Shown here piece after piece: positions 22,796 to 36,000 of a DNA stretch of 64,000 bases; position 1 is the first letter of the stretch; every line of letters starts with the position of its first letter. The stretch is from Saturnia japonica (Eukaryota; Arthropoda; Insecta; Lepidoptera; Saturniidae), in assembly GCA_033032175.1 (NCBI GenBank), contig CM065307.1, forward strand, positions 62,001-126,000, written 5' to 3'. The position numbers and the translations under genes are program-made. Below the pieces are notes generated by a model. That model worked only from the letters and a program-made list of their open reading frames with translations. It was not told where the DNA came from and did no database searches.

Positions 22796-23926
22796 CCACT
22801 CCCTACAGTCACACCCAGTGCACTCTGCAGTACTATGAATGTACTTATGAATCATGTTTTAATTTGTCTTATCCTTCCATTAAAATATCTTTATGTTTAT
22901 TCTTTCTTCTTTCCTTAACATACGTACGGGGTAACTTTGACGCAATAGGTTCGCGAGGGTCGCGGAGCAGGCGGCGACGGGGAGGGGGTTGCAATGGGTC
23001 CTTAACAAGCATCCGACGCGATAACCGGCACTGTCAACAATACTTGGGATCATTCGAAGTCGGCTTTGCGTTCAGGTATAGGGTGTTGTCTCCGAGTGCG
23101 TCCTGCTATACTAGACGTGTCGTATTGCAGCATTCAGCATCAGGTATCAGCCTGTAGGCGCGCTGGCTGGCGCTCTCATCATGTTTGTCCTGAGCACACA
23201 TATCCGGGCTCACCCCCCGCGCGCACCCGCGCCCCGCCCTCCAGCCACCCGAGCCGAGCCGCGCTGAGACGAGCCCTAACGCGCTATTTTACACGTCTCA
23301 AGGGTCCTCGGATCGTTTCCAAATTTGTTGCGCAAACAATATTTTTTGTCGTTTGTTGAGTGACGGTTTAAGTGTTTCGAAATGACTTGTTTGCACATAG
23401 TGTTAGCGCGTCAGGCGCAACGCCATGTCGCGCCACGCCGTGTTGCACTCTAGGGGTACGTACAAGCACCGGCATGGTACAGCACCAGGTTCAGTACCGA
23501 CGCGACGCGGTAGCTGCGGGCGTACCCGGTGACGCCATGCGGGTACACGCTCCACGGAACTCGTGACGTCGTGTCACGACATGGTGTACTGCACTGCAGC
23601 AGCCAGCTGGCCTTGCTCTGTACCATGACTCGAACGTGACGCAGCATAGTTTGCATAATGCGAGTTATCAGAAGCGTATCGCAGGACAGATAAGTGGTTG
23701 TGAAATGCGCGTCGCGGCGTATCGCTCGCATCACACTGCGATTGCCCCACGTGCACGTGCGCGTGAACCTCGAGCCTCACACTGGCCGTGTGTACGGGTA
23801 GCACTGATCTGGTTGTGAATGGTGAACGTGTCGGCGCGCGCTGCACTCTGTTCCACATGTAGTTAATAAAGTGAGGCACATGAGGTGAGGTCAGGTAACA
23901 GTTTATATAAGTAATACATTGTACAG
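22796..23926 (+). other. Upstream flank or intron of the GATA gene; initiator exon not found
   Basis: GC-rich with overlapping open frames in several phases. One frame at about 23600-23818 reads LALYHDSNVTQHSLHNASYQ and could be exonic, with a possible acceptor 'actgcag' just before it, but I cannot place a donor that fits phase 2 with confidence. The true first coding exon must end in phase 2 to join the exon at 23927. It may be here or further upstream, for example near 16.5 kb. Confidence 0.35.
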
Positions 23927-24054
23927 GGGCGGTGTCGGTGGCGGGGGTGGCGTGTACGCGTCTAGATGCGCGTACTCAGGCTCCACAGCATACTTCAGCG
24001 GCGGCAGCGGCGGGGAGCTGGCCGCGCAGCCGCAGATATGGACCTCGAACGCAG
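23927..24054 (+). CDS. srp: GATA gene, N-terminal exon with Gly-rich segment
   Basis: Acceptor 'ttgtacag' ends at 23926; donor GTGAGA begins at 24055. It enters in phase 2 and leaves in phase 1. It encodes a Gly-rich start ([11 protein letters not shown]), then [19 protein letters not shown] and QPQIWTSNA. Low-complexity Gly/Ser/Ala-rich N-terminal regions are usual in GATA4/5/6-class activators. No earlier exon could be fixed. Confidence 0.7.
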
Positions 24055-27000
24055 GTGAGAACTGGGAGGTGCCGCTGCGCTGCAAGCCGCGGCCGCTCAA
24101 TCGCGTCACTTAACGAGTGCTGTTCTGTTATACAGGAGGGTCACCTAGCTACGGCGGGTCGGCGGGTGCGACTGGCCTCGTGATCACCGAGGACTACCCG
24201 GAGAGCGGCGCGGACGGTGCCGGCGCAGAGAGTACGGGAGGGGGCTCGCTGCCCGCTTTCAGTGCGCGGTTCGGTGGTGCGTTCGCGTGCGCCACGTCAC
24301 GTCCCTCGTCGGTGTACGGGTCCACAGCGCTCGCCGCCGCCAATGCGTACACGCACCCGGTACTGCACTATATACGGTGACGTTTTTGTCACGTTGTCGA
24401 GGTCACCCGGCCGGGCCCACTCAATATCTATGAATGTAATGTTTCCAGGAGTCGTGGAGCGTGGAGGGTAACCGCCGGCCGCAGCTGTCCGCCGCCGCCA
24501 GCCTCTCTGCCAGTGAGTGTTCTCACACTGCGCATGCGCATCACAATACTACACACCATACTACACTAGACTAGAGTAACAGTTACGCGGTGCTAAATGG
24601 TAGCTGTCATTTCGTATCAATGTACGGCCGTTTTCAATAACCTTTCTATCCGTTGTTTCAGTTACTATAGATAGACAAATATAACCTATTGTCCTTACTT
24701 TTTGTTCAATAACCTATCAATGGATAGTTTTCCGTATCTACATAATATATATCCATATCTTATAGCTTGAATAGATAAAAGGGAAACCGATAACTGTCTC
24801 AAGTTAAAGATAGTACTTATTACAAATATGTGCTAATCGAGGATAGTAAACTCAGAATTTTATTGAAAACGCCCGTTAGTATGTATTGCCGCACGGTGAC
24901 ACCGTGACGCCGTGACCCGTGTGACCCGTGTGACTCGGCCACATTTGGTTACAAAAACATATAGATGGAATTTTGGTTTGGTTTAGGGCTTAGGGTGATC
25001 ATTCATATAGATGTTAAAAAGCCCGATAATAAGATAGTAACATTGCGCGTGTGTGCGTGCGCGTACGACACCCGGGTCATAGGTGACGGGTGGTGAGGGG
25101 GGGGGGGGGGGGGGGCTGTTGTCTGCTCCGCTCGGTGTGTGTATATTAACAAATAGATACTTATATGCATAAGCAGAATGTAACGTATTATTTTTTATTA
25201 CGATAATATTGTGTAAAGACAAAAGCCGCGTTAAACCGATACGCGATAAGGCGACAGTTCCGGCATTATTTACGAGCGCGTCCCGGAGTTTTTATACCGC
25301 GGTGCGGGGTGAGGGGTGCGGGGTGCGGGGTGCGACGTGACGCAGCCAGACCTTCATCTGTCGTCGAAGGCGGTAACATATTTATTACAATTTTGTAACC
25401 CGTTAAACAAATTAATGAGATTTCTGTGAATTACTAATACCACGAAATTATTAATAGGTTTTATTTATCTAACTAGTGATATATGAATTAATAGACAAAA
25501 AAATAAATAGATAGAAAAAGGCACAGAAATAGAGGGTAGAGCCAGCTAGCATCTACTCTGGTATATATCCGTGCGGATTTTTTACGCATATTCTGCGCAC
25601 TATACAATACATACAGAATTACGCGGATTTCAATTTGCAATGGATTTAAATTCTATGGATTTTGCAAAAATTTATTGCGATGCGTCGCCGCACGAGTTTT
25701 CACTGCGCTAACAGAGATCTTACTAGAATAAATCATGAACATCATGAAAGATTAAATATTCCATTAATTAATACAGCAGCTGTAGCGCTATAGCGCTGTA
25801 TGTACATTGCACACTGTACTGTAGGTACCTACTCTGTAGACATACAATAATAACCGTGCCCTACGTAACTGTATATGTGTAATGTATAGTGTGCTTTATA
25901 AAAAACAATAGCATTAATAATGTAACGTGTAACGACTTTGTGCTTCTCGCGTGTTGTTAATTAGTTGTCTGTATACAAGTACATAGTTGGTAAGTGTGGT
26001 GACAGTACGCGCACATTGTGCCGGACCCGCCCGACCCGCCCGACCTGCCCGCGACCTGCCCGACCTTTCCCCGTCCTGTCGCTTCACTTCCACTTCTGAT
26101 ATTGCTAAATTAAATGTAACATTCACTGAAAATTGAGTAATTGTTATATTATTATAAAATAATGTTGAATATATGTACAAGCACGTACATGACGCGTGGT
26201 CTGTGCTGAGGGGGTGGAGAGGGGGTTGCGTCTCTCACTGTAGGTACATACAAGCGTAGGGCTTAAACTCTGAGAACTGGTTATCAATTGAGCAATAATT
26301 GTGTTAAATAAGGTGAACCGGTATCGCGTGCGCGGTATTCTCATCAATAAATACTTAATTGCAATTGCTAAATTCTTTTTAAATGATGTGTATAAGACGT
26401 GCGACTCCGACGCGCGACACACGACGCGCGACACACGACGCGCGACACACGACGCGCGACACACGACGCGCGACACACGACGCGCGACACACGACGCGCG
26501 ACACACGACGCGCGACACACGACGCGCGACACACACTCGATGTAGATTTGCGGCTGCTATTATAATTAAAATATGTATAACAAAATATATAAAGCTATTT
26601 TAATCGACATTCTGAATAATACAAACTGCTGTTCTGATCTCCGAGCCCCCTGCCCCCTGCCCCCTACTCACTACTCCCTGCTCCCAGGAGCCCTCGTGCC
26701 CGGTCCTGATGTTTATAATGTAATAGACGTGAAGAAAGTTTATGTAATTTGTTGCAGTAGTAACAATGTATCTGTACACAGTGTATAGTTCACAGAGACA
26801 AAGGATTCGCGGACCGCGACCTGCGTGGAACCCTCCGATACTAGTAAGGAACAAACTGAACACTGTCATGCGCGTTCTCAGTAGGAAATCATTATCTGAA
26901 CACTCCATGCACTGCCGGAGATCAAGGTTAACGATGAGGAATTGAAGGCGCTGGTGGAAGCGAATCACCAATAACACTATGGGCGGGTTGCAACAATATC

Positions 27001-30000
27001 GGACAGGAAGGAAGGGACTCGGTGTCCGTTGAGGAGCTACGTGTCCGTAACAGTGATGAGGTCTGGAGTATGAAGTCTGATCGAGGCCCCATAGTGCAAG
27101 CATAGCGCATGCGGGTAAACAGAGACCCTCGCGAGATATAAGAGTATGCGGCAATGTATGTACCCGGGGAGTGTTTGCGCAGGCCGCGCCGCGCCTCGCC
27201 AGGTCGGACCGGACACAACTCAACAAAAAACAATGTATTTCCTTTTAAAATGAAGTCGTTCCCTTTTAAGCGCATTAGAATCGCATTCCGTACATGGTAT
27301 TGGATAAGACAGGCACGTGCCGCGGCCGCTCAGACTGACTCGCATACATATTTACTTAGTAATAGTGAAATGTAAGTCTGTGTTGTGTCGCTTGGGGTCG
27401 CGTCGCGCGGCCCTTCAGTATCGGACGCAGTGACGCAGCACGCGCACTGCGGGATGTACGGGCTCATCGGTGCGGGCGGCGGCGGGGGCAGCGGGGGCGC
27501 GCCCGACCCATTAGTGTGAATATTTGCGTTGTGACGTCACGACATAACAAACTAGGGAGCTCCAAGAAACAAGGCTATCTCGAGCTGATCACTATCTATA
27601 TAGGTAGGTACGTATTGTCTAAAGGGAACAATAAAGACAATAAGGGCACCGCAACGCGCTGGCTCATCACTCTCTGATCACATTTGACGACCAAACAAAC
27701 GTTGTGAATAGTTGTACAAGAGGTCACTCTACTTAGCCAACGAATACTAGAATGATATCAATAATTATTATAAACATTATCAGATATGACATGTTGATAT
27801 TTTTAAGAGCGCATTTGCAAACAGCAGATGGCGCCCGAGTGCCCGAGTGTCACGAGTCACGATGCGCCTGGACAATATCATGTTGTGTAGTATCGTGTGC
27901 GGTGCGTTGCGTAATGGGACACGTGTCCCCGGCCGCGGCCCTAACCGAGCACCCTGGGCACACGCCACACGTCACACGCTGTGTGCTCGCGCTCCGCAGA
28001 TGGCCACGTCTCCCGTTACACCAGCATGGCGCAGCGCTCACAGTGCAACACAACGCTGCGGCGACAAACTAATACCGAACAGATTCATTTAATAACTCTA
28101 CCACTCATTAATTATTTTAATCGGAAACAATATGATTAACGGCTCGTGTATGTGCGTCCCCCCCCCCCCCCCCCGTCCCCCCCCCCCCGGCCCCACTCTA
28201 ACGGAGACACGGTTGTTGTGTTGGCGAACGTGCCCGTGTTGTAGGTAATGTCACGTTTCATTGAGTAACTGAACGTGTGCATTGTTAAGGTAACGGTTTA
28301 GCTGTACGGCGGTGTCGCGATGTCGCGGTGTCGCAGTGTCGCAGTGTCGCAGTGTCGCAGTGTCGCACAGGAGCAAAGTACAAGGACACCAGGGCTCGGT
28401 GACCTCGCTCCTACTATTATGTTTATTTTTCAAATGTAACTAAAGGAGTCCTTCATTCATTACATGCATTTAATAGTCCTGTAAATTTTAAACGAAGACC
28501 TTTCTTGCAGTGCAACAGACATCTCGTAGGTGGCGTTAGCCGCTAGTGCTGGTCTTCACTAGTAAACACTGCTTGCAATCATTCTCAATGAGTACGGAGT
28601 AGCCAGTCTGGAGTGTGAGGTGCGGGGTGCGGGGTGCGGGGCTAGGTGTCGCGTTTCGCGTAGTAAGCAGTAAGCAATCGGATGAATGAAGTCAGGTGGT
28701 GACGTCACGGGCCGTTCTCCTCTCTAGCGCGCCGGAAATAACAAATAGGTTGTAACTCGGACGGGACCTTTGCAACATAGTTTGCGGTCGCGACTCGAAC
28801 CCGTCGCGTTGACGCGACTCACACTGGTTTGGAATTTGAAAAATACGGACATAAGCATCGAAGTCCGAATTCCAATCTGATTTTTTATAGGTTAAAAATA
28901 GTAATTGAAACCTCTTCTACTCTTATATAAATACCGATAAAGTTACTAGTGTACTCTTAAAAAAATGTTGATATTTTTCTGTATGAAAAAATTCTAGTTT
29001 TATTGTATTTTTTTCAAAAAGTTAGCAATTGAACAGCTTCTAGTTTCCGTTACATTGTAGATTGAGGTGTTTTAAATATCAGATAAGAACAAGCATGTTC
29101 ATCTGGTTGAAAATAATTGTTAGTGTAATCTAAATAATATAAACTAAGGTGCTACTATTTGAAAAAGACACTCAGAAAAATTCATGAATTCGAATTTAAT
29201 GAACTCGCGCGGCCGGAACCGGATGAACTTGTTTCTTTTTATTTGGGGTTCTCAGTAGCCTAATATATAAGAGTATATCAACTTACAGTTGCTAAATGAA
29301 AATATAAAATAAGAATTGATAGTACAAAAAAAAACTTGTCTCCTATATTGTCAATAGGAATTTGTATTTTAATACAACTCGTTACGTTCAAGTTTACTAA
29401 ACCAAGTATTGAAAATCAGGCCGAAGTTCCGATGAATCTTTGTGATATTATGACAAAATACAACCCATTACATATATGTCAACGCAAAAAAACTCGTGCG
29501 GCGGCAGATGAATGCAGATGATTTTGTATTAGTAATTACGATTCAGAATGTTCAATTGAAACCGTTTTGAGAGAACAAATAAAAACTGCACTTTGCCCAA
29601 CTGGAGACATTTTTTTTTCTGAAAGACTAGTGTCAATCGAAATTTTCCGATAAATAAAAGTGGTTCGAATGGATAATCTTTTAGGTTAAAATTCACCTAG
29701 CTAGAGTTATTGGTAGTTAAAGTTTCAAGATCGATTTCGAAATTTAGGCTAGTTTTTGCATGCTGGGTGGCAGGAGAAGGTACAGGGAGGGTAGAGGAAG
29801 CAATTCCCTATCTTCTGATACCATTCCCGTGGAAAAGTAAAGCCCTTGAGCGGAGTTATAGGATGTTCAATGGTTTCAAAGTCAAATTTGCAATATTGGT
29901 AGTTGAACTGAGAATAACAATAATAAATAATATGATATAGAGTTGGCTCTGGCCGCCATAGAGTAGAGTAATACATAGGGAAATGGCCGTCGCTCCACGC

Positions 30001-33000
30001 CACACGCCACACGCCACACGCCACACGCCACACGCCACACGCCACACGCCACACGCCACACGCCACACGCCACGCCGGGGCACGCTCGGCTCATTCATAT
30101 ACTCATCGCGAGAAACCTAATAACGTTCAGATCTCCCTTCAGGCGCTCCTCCCTACCTATTTACTTTTGAATGACTAAACTTTAGGTAAAATTGTAGTAT
30201 CTCTTTTATTTAAAGACTATTATAATATGTAGTATATAAAATTTATAAAATAAATTTGGTGTTAAATTCATTTTTCACTATTTTATATTTATTGGAACTA
30301 TCTAAATATTTACAAATAGGTGAATGCCATTAGCTGTATTAATAGAACAATATAAATTTTAAAAAATTGCTTAATTATATGTTTGTTTACTATTTTGAGG
30401 TCCACAGAGATATTATCAATCGCAGTTCAGTATATTATGTAGGTGTTTGTGTTTGATTTTTTATTTTGTAAAAGGATGACAAATGCTTCTAATTTCACAG
30501 TTTTTTGTAATTATAATTAACATTTTATAGTTTTTGAGGTTACAATCGTTTATTAATTTCTCGAATACTGAGTATTACTTTGTAATGAGAGCGGTACTGT
30601 TATAATCAAGGTTAATCTCTATTGAAATCAACCCTTTTCAACCCCCAATTCGTGCCAAACGATTCTAAATCTAACTCGTATTTTACCATTAAAAAAACTA
30701 GATCGAAATTGCGATTTTAAGGCCTAAGCGTCTATTTTAAAAATCTTGAACCACCGTGTGACGCGGCGTAACCTTACAAGGGTTTCCGTACCCCCGGTAG
30801 GTTTGTAATCTATTGACATTAGATACAACGTGATTGTGTGAGGAGTTCATTAGATTTTTTTTTTTAACTGACCTTACTGTTATCCTGAAGGGCCCTATCC
30901 AAAAACAGAGCCGCTGATGGCTTTTACAGCTTTACCGGGCTTGGGGGGTTCATTGGGCCTGTGTTGGCGCAGCACCATGCAACCATGCCGAAACCCGGCA
31001 CCCGAGACCCGACACCCGACACCCGACACCCGACAACGGACGACGCGACGTATAGGATAGTCGGTTGTGAATACATACATACAATTCCTTGCAATAATTA
31101 TCAAGTTTATAATTTTATTTCATTAATATAAATTTTAGTTGTAATTCGTGTTTACTACAACTTTTTTGGTATTTGATTCACAAACCAGACTATAATATTG
31201 TAATTTGATAACACAGGATTACAAATTGTTACAGTGATTCGTGTAATTTGACCGCCGCGTCGAGTCATTGAGACAACAGTTCGTGTTGGATTTAATGTCC
31301 AGGAACAAGCTACATCATGCTTTACATTACCTAATAGAGACGGCAGCAAGCCTTGCAGCGGGTGCGTGTGCGCAGGGTGCGGGGTGCGGGGTGCGGTCTC
31401 TCCGCATACATTTGTTATGTAGCTGAACTCTATATCAGTAATAATGTCACACGGACATGAATTACATATAACTATTTATATACATACATAGAGAGACAGG
31501 ACAGGCAGCGTGTCGGTAGCGCACCGCATTCTTCTACAACGCAGCTAACTATACAAATGTTATATACATAACTAGCGAACCGTCCCAGCTTCGCACGCGT
31601 ACAATTTACAAAATGGTATATTTTATGTTTAAAAAAAAACCTGATTTTTAGTTTATCGCTTTAATATTAACAGTTCATAACTTCCTAACTGTCTCATTAG
31701 CCTAGTGGTCCCAAACGCGACTGCTATGCTCGAGGTCCTAGGTTCGATTCCCAGGTCGGGCAAAGTGCTATTGAGTTCTTCTATGACATTCTCAATAGCA
31801 GCTTGGAGTTTGGCTTTGTGCCCGACCAATGGCAATAGGCTCGCCCTCTATTACATGGGACCTAAAAATATACTCGGCGAACTGTGGGTATACACTTCTG
31901 CCTAACACCTTGCGGATACAGGCGTGATGGTATGCTATGTAAATTTATAGTTACGAATAGTGCGCTTAGCTCGCGTCTCGCAGTTTATCAGTGGTTTTTT
32001 ATAGGATTTCTTTGGTCGCGTATAATTTTGAATTCGTGGTATCTTCTACGATATTCATTTAAACGGAAAACTGTAAAGGACAATATTAACCTAAATCAAA
32101 TGCCCAAGTTCAAGTTAAAAGATTAATACTGAATTGGAGAAAATAGCTTCACAAATAACGTATTAATTTAAATTATTATGTTGAAGATAAAAATGGTTCT
32201 TTCAAACATTATTTTGATGTATCTCATAAGATTTAGCCAGCATAAGCCTTGTAATCGCACGAAAATCATTTTTGGCGACTTGATTACAGATAATTGAATT
32301 TTCTCTACTATACAAAAACTTAATCGGAATGTATAATATATATAAACCTTCCGTAAATTCTCTACATGTTAGTGAAAACCGCATTAAAATCCGTTGTGTA
32401 GTTTAAAAGATCTAAGCGTACATATGGACAGACAGCGGGAAGTGTATAGATAATAATAATGTACTTTGTACAATAGATTTAGAATGATAATGAGGTAGAA
32501 CTACGCGTGGACGTGGCGTTAACAATGATCGGGGTGTTAGCTACGTAATTCATATAATGAATAAAAGAGCACGGTTGATAGGCTTAGCACTTGTGTGTAA
32601 CGCAATAGGCTGTATCAATATAAAGTAAACTTTAAATTGGCCGCTATGAGAAGTATGCATTGTCTGCTCATCAACAACGTATTCACGCTTTGTAAGGATT
32701 TATGCTTATTAAATAAATACATTTTCAAGACACTTGCTCATAAAGTGGCTCTAATATCACCGCAATTAGGCACATAATGACACCTGTAATCAAACTGTGA
32801 CTTTTTCATTGCTATTATTCACAAGTGAGTTATAGAGCAAAAATCACAAAAAGAATTAGACTTGATTCTGAGGCACATCCTACTGGCGAAACGCCAAGTA
32901 CATCCAATGATTGGATTTCACCTAACTACACGAATAATGAACCATCTCAAATAACAATAGAACATGAAAGTATTTCAATAAATAATCTATCTGATAAAAC

Positions 33001-36000
33001 CGCCATGCCATAAAAACAGTTAATTATAATTTTACTAACTGCACATTTACTAATTGTTTCTCTAAATTAACTTTTTATGTACTAAATAAAATGATTTTTT
33101 ATTATTATTTTCTTCACAAGTGTGATGAAAAACGTCGTATGATACACGTGTGTGTTGGTGATTACCGTCCTCGGCTCTCTTAAGACCCTCACGGCCTCAC
33201 CTAACGGCTCGGGTCTCAATAGCGCCTCAGCGGTAATTACCAACATTACACACTTGTACCATAATGTACTATTATATGACGAGATGTGCGTGTTCAGTTG
33301 CAATGTCGGGTAACAGTCTTCACAACATGAAATGCGACAACACTGAATAACGACACTAACTTACTGAACCACCAGCCTCCTTTAACAATAGGATCCAGTA
33401 TAAGTTGACACTTATGCGACCGGGAACGAAACCGACTCGCGACTTCACGGAGGATTACCTATGGGGTTTGATTGTTCCGACTGTCGGTCTGTACACCTGC
33501 ACCTCTCCTATAACACCTTGTTACCTACAATCTACTTACATAAGAAACCTGTAATGATAATTATATTTACAGGCGCGCGGGCGCTCGGATGTCCTCTCAT
33601 GTTCTGTCATTTTGCTCGTGGGTACTCGCGCGACCTTGACACTGACCTCGCCCCGGAGGGCGCGCGGCTGTACTGTGTACCACTAACTTGTTATTCTCCT
33701 TCAGTAAACTTCATTTGCAATAGTCGAGACGTGCAGCGCCACGCACGCGCCTTCTCGTCTTATACATTATTACTCTTTAATATTAATTTGATATTAGAGT
33801 AAGTAATGTTGCTTGATATATAGACTTCCTTCTATTTGTAGTTATTTCTAATAATGTGCAGTTTAAATGTTGAGTTGTTCGTTGGAGTGTCGAAGTGTTG
33901 TTGTAGTGGACGGCAGGGCGCGGGCGTGTGCCACAACGTGTGGCGTGTGGCTTTCCCTCGCGAGCCAGTGTCAAGGGTGAGCGAGTAAGCGGAAACGGGC
34001 GGGGAGAGAGGGAGGTCGGGGGTGTCAGAGGTCTGGTCGAGTAAATTGTGTTGCGTGCAGTCGAGATGGCGGAGTTTTTCACTGAGGGGCGGGAGTGCGT
34101 GAACTGCGGCGCGATCCACACCCCGCTGTGGCGGCGGGATGGCACCGGGCACTACCTCTGCAACGCGTGCGGCCTCTACAACAAGATGAACGGCATGAAC
34201 CGGCCGCTGAAGCAGCCGCGGCGGCTGGTACGTCAGCGCCACGCCGCGCACGCGCTCGCCGCGCCGCCGCACGACGTACGCACCCCACGCGTTCCGACTA
34301 ACCACTCCGTCCCACCCACTCGCACTCCTCGAACCCGCCCCCGCCCCCTCACACACCCCGGCCGCCCCCCGTGTCCCCCGCCCGGCCCGCGAGGGATCCG
34401 CGCCCGCCGCATGCCGCTCTATCTCTTCCCGTGTCCCGGTGACAAGACAGTGTGGTGTTGGTTACAGTGGCCGCGGAGGGGGCTCCGTCGGGCGCGGATT
34501 TCTACAAGGGATACCACCTGTTTAACGGGCTCGGTGCGCCCCACGCGCACGCGCTCACCGCGCCGCCGCCGCTCGCAACCTCCACCCCCTCTGACTACAA
34601 ACAGAAGAAAGGGGTACGTGCTCCTACTCCGCTCCGCACCCTCCCAACCCTCTCCCATACCCGTTCCTTCCCGTCCTGCACGCCATCCTGTCCCGCGACA
34701 CATGCTAACCGCGCTCATAGCCCATCGCCCCCTCTCTCCTCCTAACACTCATTAAGTAATTTGTATTTGAACAGTAGCGTACCTAATGCATGCGAACAAT
34801 ATTACAAACTTATTATATTGTAGTAAACCGAGTGAGAGTGTATGGTTGGGAGGCCGGGGGGTTCGAGGGGCTCAGGGGGCGGTCGCAGTAGATAATGACA
34901 TGTGTAATGTTGTGGTGGGTACAGATGGGCACGAAGCGACCAGGCATGTCGTGCACGAACTGTCACACGACGACGACGTCACTCTGGCGGCGCAACACAA
35001 ACGGCGAGACTGTCTGCAACGCGTGCGGTCTCTACTACAAGCTGCACAACGTGAATCGACCCCTCACCATGAAGAAGGACTCCATACAGGTACATATAGA
35101 TACATACATCCACGAGTGGGATTCTACACCTATACATATAACCTACACCAAATAGAATGCGTAGAACCAAGTTGAATCATAACTAAATCGGTTCAGCCGT
35201 TTGTGAATTTGATGCCACAGACAGACAGACAGACAGACAGACAGATACACAGATACACATATTAAACTTGATAACACCGCGCTTGTTGCAGTGCTACTTA
35301 TTTAAAATAAAAACAATTGCGTTGTTCCTATATAATATTTCTAACTGAGATATTTCAATTTACTCCACAGTGAAACATTTATTAATCTAATGACAAAATA
35401 ATGTGACTCGCAAAACCCTCATGTGAGTTCCACGGATCTCACTTTAAGAATCTATTTCAAGTTTACAGTTAGATAGATCTAGAATTGGAACTAATTGCAA
35501 TATGCATTTGTTTTACAGACGAGAAAGAGGAAACCCAAGAACAGTATAAAGGCTGAACGGAATCTGAAGAGTACAGCTCAGCGCACCGTCGCCTCGGGAG
35601 TCAAGATAGAGACCTTGTGTAAGTGCAACTCCATCACTCGATCTTAATACTTTTTACATCGTCTCATTGTGTTGAATTACTCTTCCGATGACTTTCCTCT
35701 TTAGAATTCTCTTGGTAAATAGTTGAGAGAGGTTGGATGTGTTAATCCACTGCAATCCAATATCTTGCAATTTGTTTTAAGGATGAGGAGATGAGTAACA
35801 AATAGATGTATTTGTGTGCACGGCTGGTTACCTGTGTGTGCATCGTGACATCAGCAAGTCGCAGCATACGTCTCCTGTGTCCTGCTGTTCACGGATTGTA
35901 ATGGAGTTAAGGTCTTGGCACGTCGTGGCGCAACTGTCGTCTCAGCAATATAGGCGTCGCGATACTAACAAATCCATAGCACTGTCTCAGCAAAGTCAGT

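Larger units (their letters stand above)
24877..27418. other. Intron sequence with simple repeats, no exon confirmed
   Basis: Contains a G homopolymer (about 25097-25114), the heptamer array at 25301-25335, the 14-bp array at 26409-26534, a CCCCCTG triplet array (26644-26666) and a short mariner-like scrap near 26905-26965. Long open frames on both strands here have no domain and follow from GC-rich or repetitive sequence. Confidence 0.5.
27514..34060. other. Rest of the long intron
   Basis: Apart from the separate entries here, it holds a C-rich tract (28158-28190), an 8-bp 'gtgtcgca' array (about 28310-28370), heptamer arrays (28617-28643 and 31374-31396), an 'acccgac' array (31006-31036) and AT-rich filler. 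The open frame at 32825-33013 is a coding-like scrap with no domain. A GC-rich patch (33570-33760) has no confirmed exon. Confidence 0.45.

Noticed and set aside
22729..23359. ORFs across the poly-C tract and upstream GC-rich DNA
   Set aside because: Pro runs come from the C tract; no start or splice logic.
26144..26565. Repetitive ORFs across the 14-bp array on both strands
   Set aside because: All frames are open through the repeat; no protein family.
26600..27226. 208-codon minus-strand ORF
   Set aside because: Crosses CCCCCTG repeats and a mariner-like scrap; no domain; opposite to the GATA gene.
29749..30098. ORFs with repeated GVWRVAC
   Set aside because: They are translations of the CGCCACA heptamer array.
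34228..34755. Extension of the N-finger ORF past 34227
   Set aside because: A GTACGT donor ends the exon and the sequence beyond is low-complexity Pro/Arg with no GATA similarity.
34925..35089. Pannier or GATAe assignment
   Set aside because: [10 protein letters not shown] after the C finger and the alternative finger exon fit serpent better, though this is from memory and not settled.
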